Assembly: GCA_959604655.1 (NCBI GenBank) | Contig: CAUHCL010000124.1 | Span: forward strand, 1-5,446 | Direction: 5' to 3' | DNA length: 5,446 bases | Source of the DNA: an uncultured Alistipes sp. | GTDB taxonomy: Bacteria; Bacteroidota; Bacteroidia; Bacteroidales; Rikenellaceae | Part shown: positions 5,365-5,446 of the stretch, one piece after another | Layout of the letters: each line of letters opens with the position of its first letter | How positions within the stretch are numbered: the stretch's first letter is position 1 | Position numbers and translations under genes: made by a program | Notes under the pieces: model-generated | Database searches by the model: none | What the model saw: the letters and a program-made list of their open reading frames with translations, nothing else | What the model was told of the DNA's origin: nothing

Positions 5365-5446
5365 TTGTTTGTAATATTAATTAAGGTTAAACAAAATCTC
5401 TGGAAAAGACGAATAAAAAGGGACAAATGTCTTCGTAATGCCTGTC
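5365..5446 (-). other. AT-rich leader upstream of the small peptide, no consensus promoter seen
   Basis: This stretch is AT-rich and on the minus strand ends in AATATTACAAACAA just before the ATG, a typical Bacteroidetes initiation region. TTTG occurs on the minus strand, but no TAnnTTTG box was found at a proper distance. The best partner, AGATTTTG, is a poor match. The promoter is therefore probably beyond the window, or the peptide gene continues an operon from there. Confidence 0.4.

Noticed and set aside
5365..5446. Invertible promoter segment upstream of the adhesin unit.
   Set aside because: No inverted repeat pair flanking a promoter is visible in the 82 bases available. The region beyond the window cannot be judged.

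Overview
The window looks like a chromosomal stretch from a fairly GC-rich member of the Bacteroidales, most like Alistipes/Rikenellaceae. The placement is inferred from three things. Five promoters fit the Bacteroidetes sigma consensus (TTTG, 19-21 nt, TAnnTTTG). The window holds a fimbrillin-type lipoprotein. The GH5 and HU genes are GC-rich. No species marker is present.

Left part (1-1313): a partial tRNA-Ser(UGA) on the minus strand, cut by the window edge, has its own promoter ending almost at the tRNA 5' end. Reading away from it on the plus strand are a short HU-family DNA-binding protein (260-520) and a lipoprotein-like, circularly permuted NlpC/P60 (YiiX-type) cysteine hydrolase (643-1278). 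Each has a consensus promoter, and these promoters show that the longer upstream starts are wrong. A hairpin at 1292-1313 separates this pair from the convergent gene that follows.

Middle part (1314-2789): a minus-strand family 5 glycoside hydrolase with both catalytic glutamates and a twin-arginine type export signal (1356-2495). Its upstream region holds two diverged copies of a ~43 bp module. Each copy supplies a complete promoter and a small palindrome over the -33 element, so the gene appears to have tandem promoters made by duplication. A strong intrinsic terminator (2684-2716) then isolates it from the next transcription unit.

Right part (2790-5446): a minus-strand unit that encodes first a 44-residue peptide (5230-5364) and then, 46 nt later, a 797-residue surface lipoprotein (2790-5183). 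The lipoprotein has an N-terminal fimbrillin-like (Mfa/BF2867-type) region and a long C-terminal region with two beta-helix/GLUG-like modules. Its 5' half is AT-rich compared with the GC-rich patches of its 3' half and with the GH5 gene. The peptide is the least explained element. It has a charged N-terminal half and a Gly/Asp-rich tail, lacks a signal peptide, and sits directly before the adhesin. The promoter of this unit was not found within the window.
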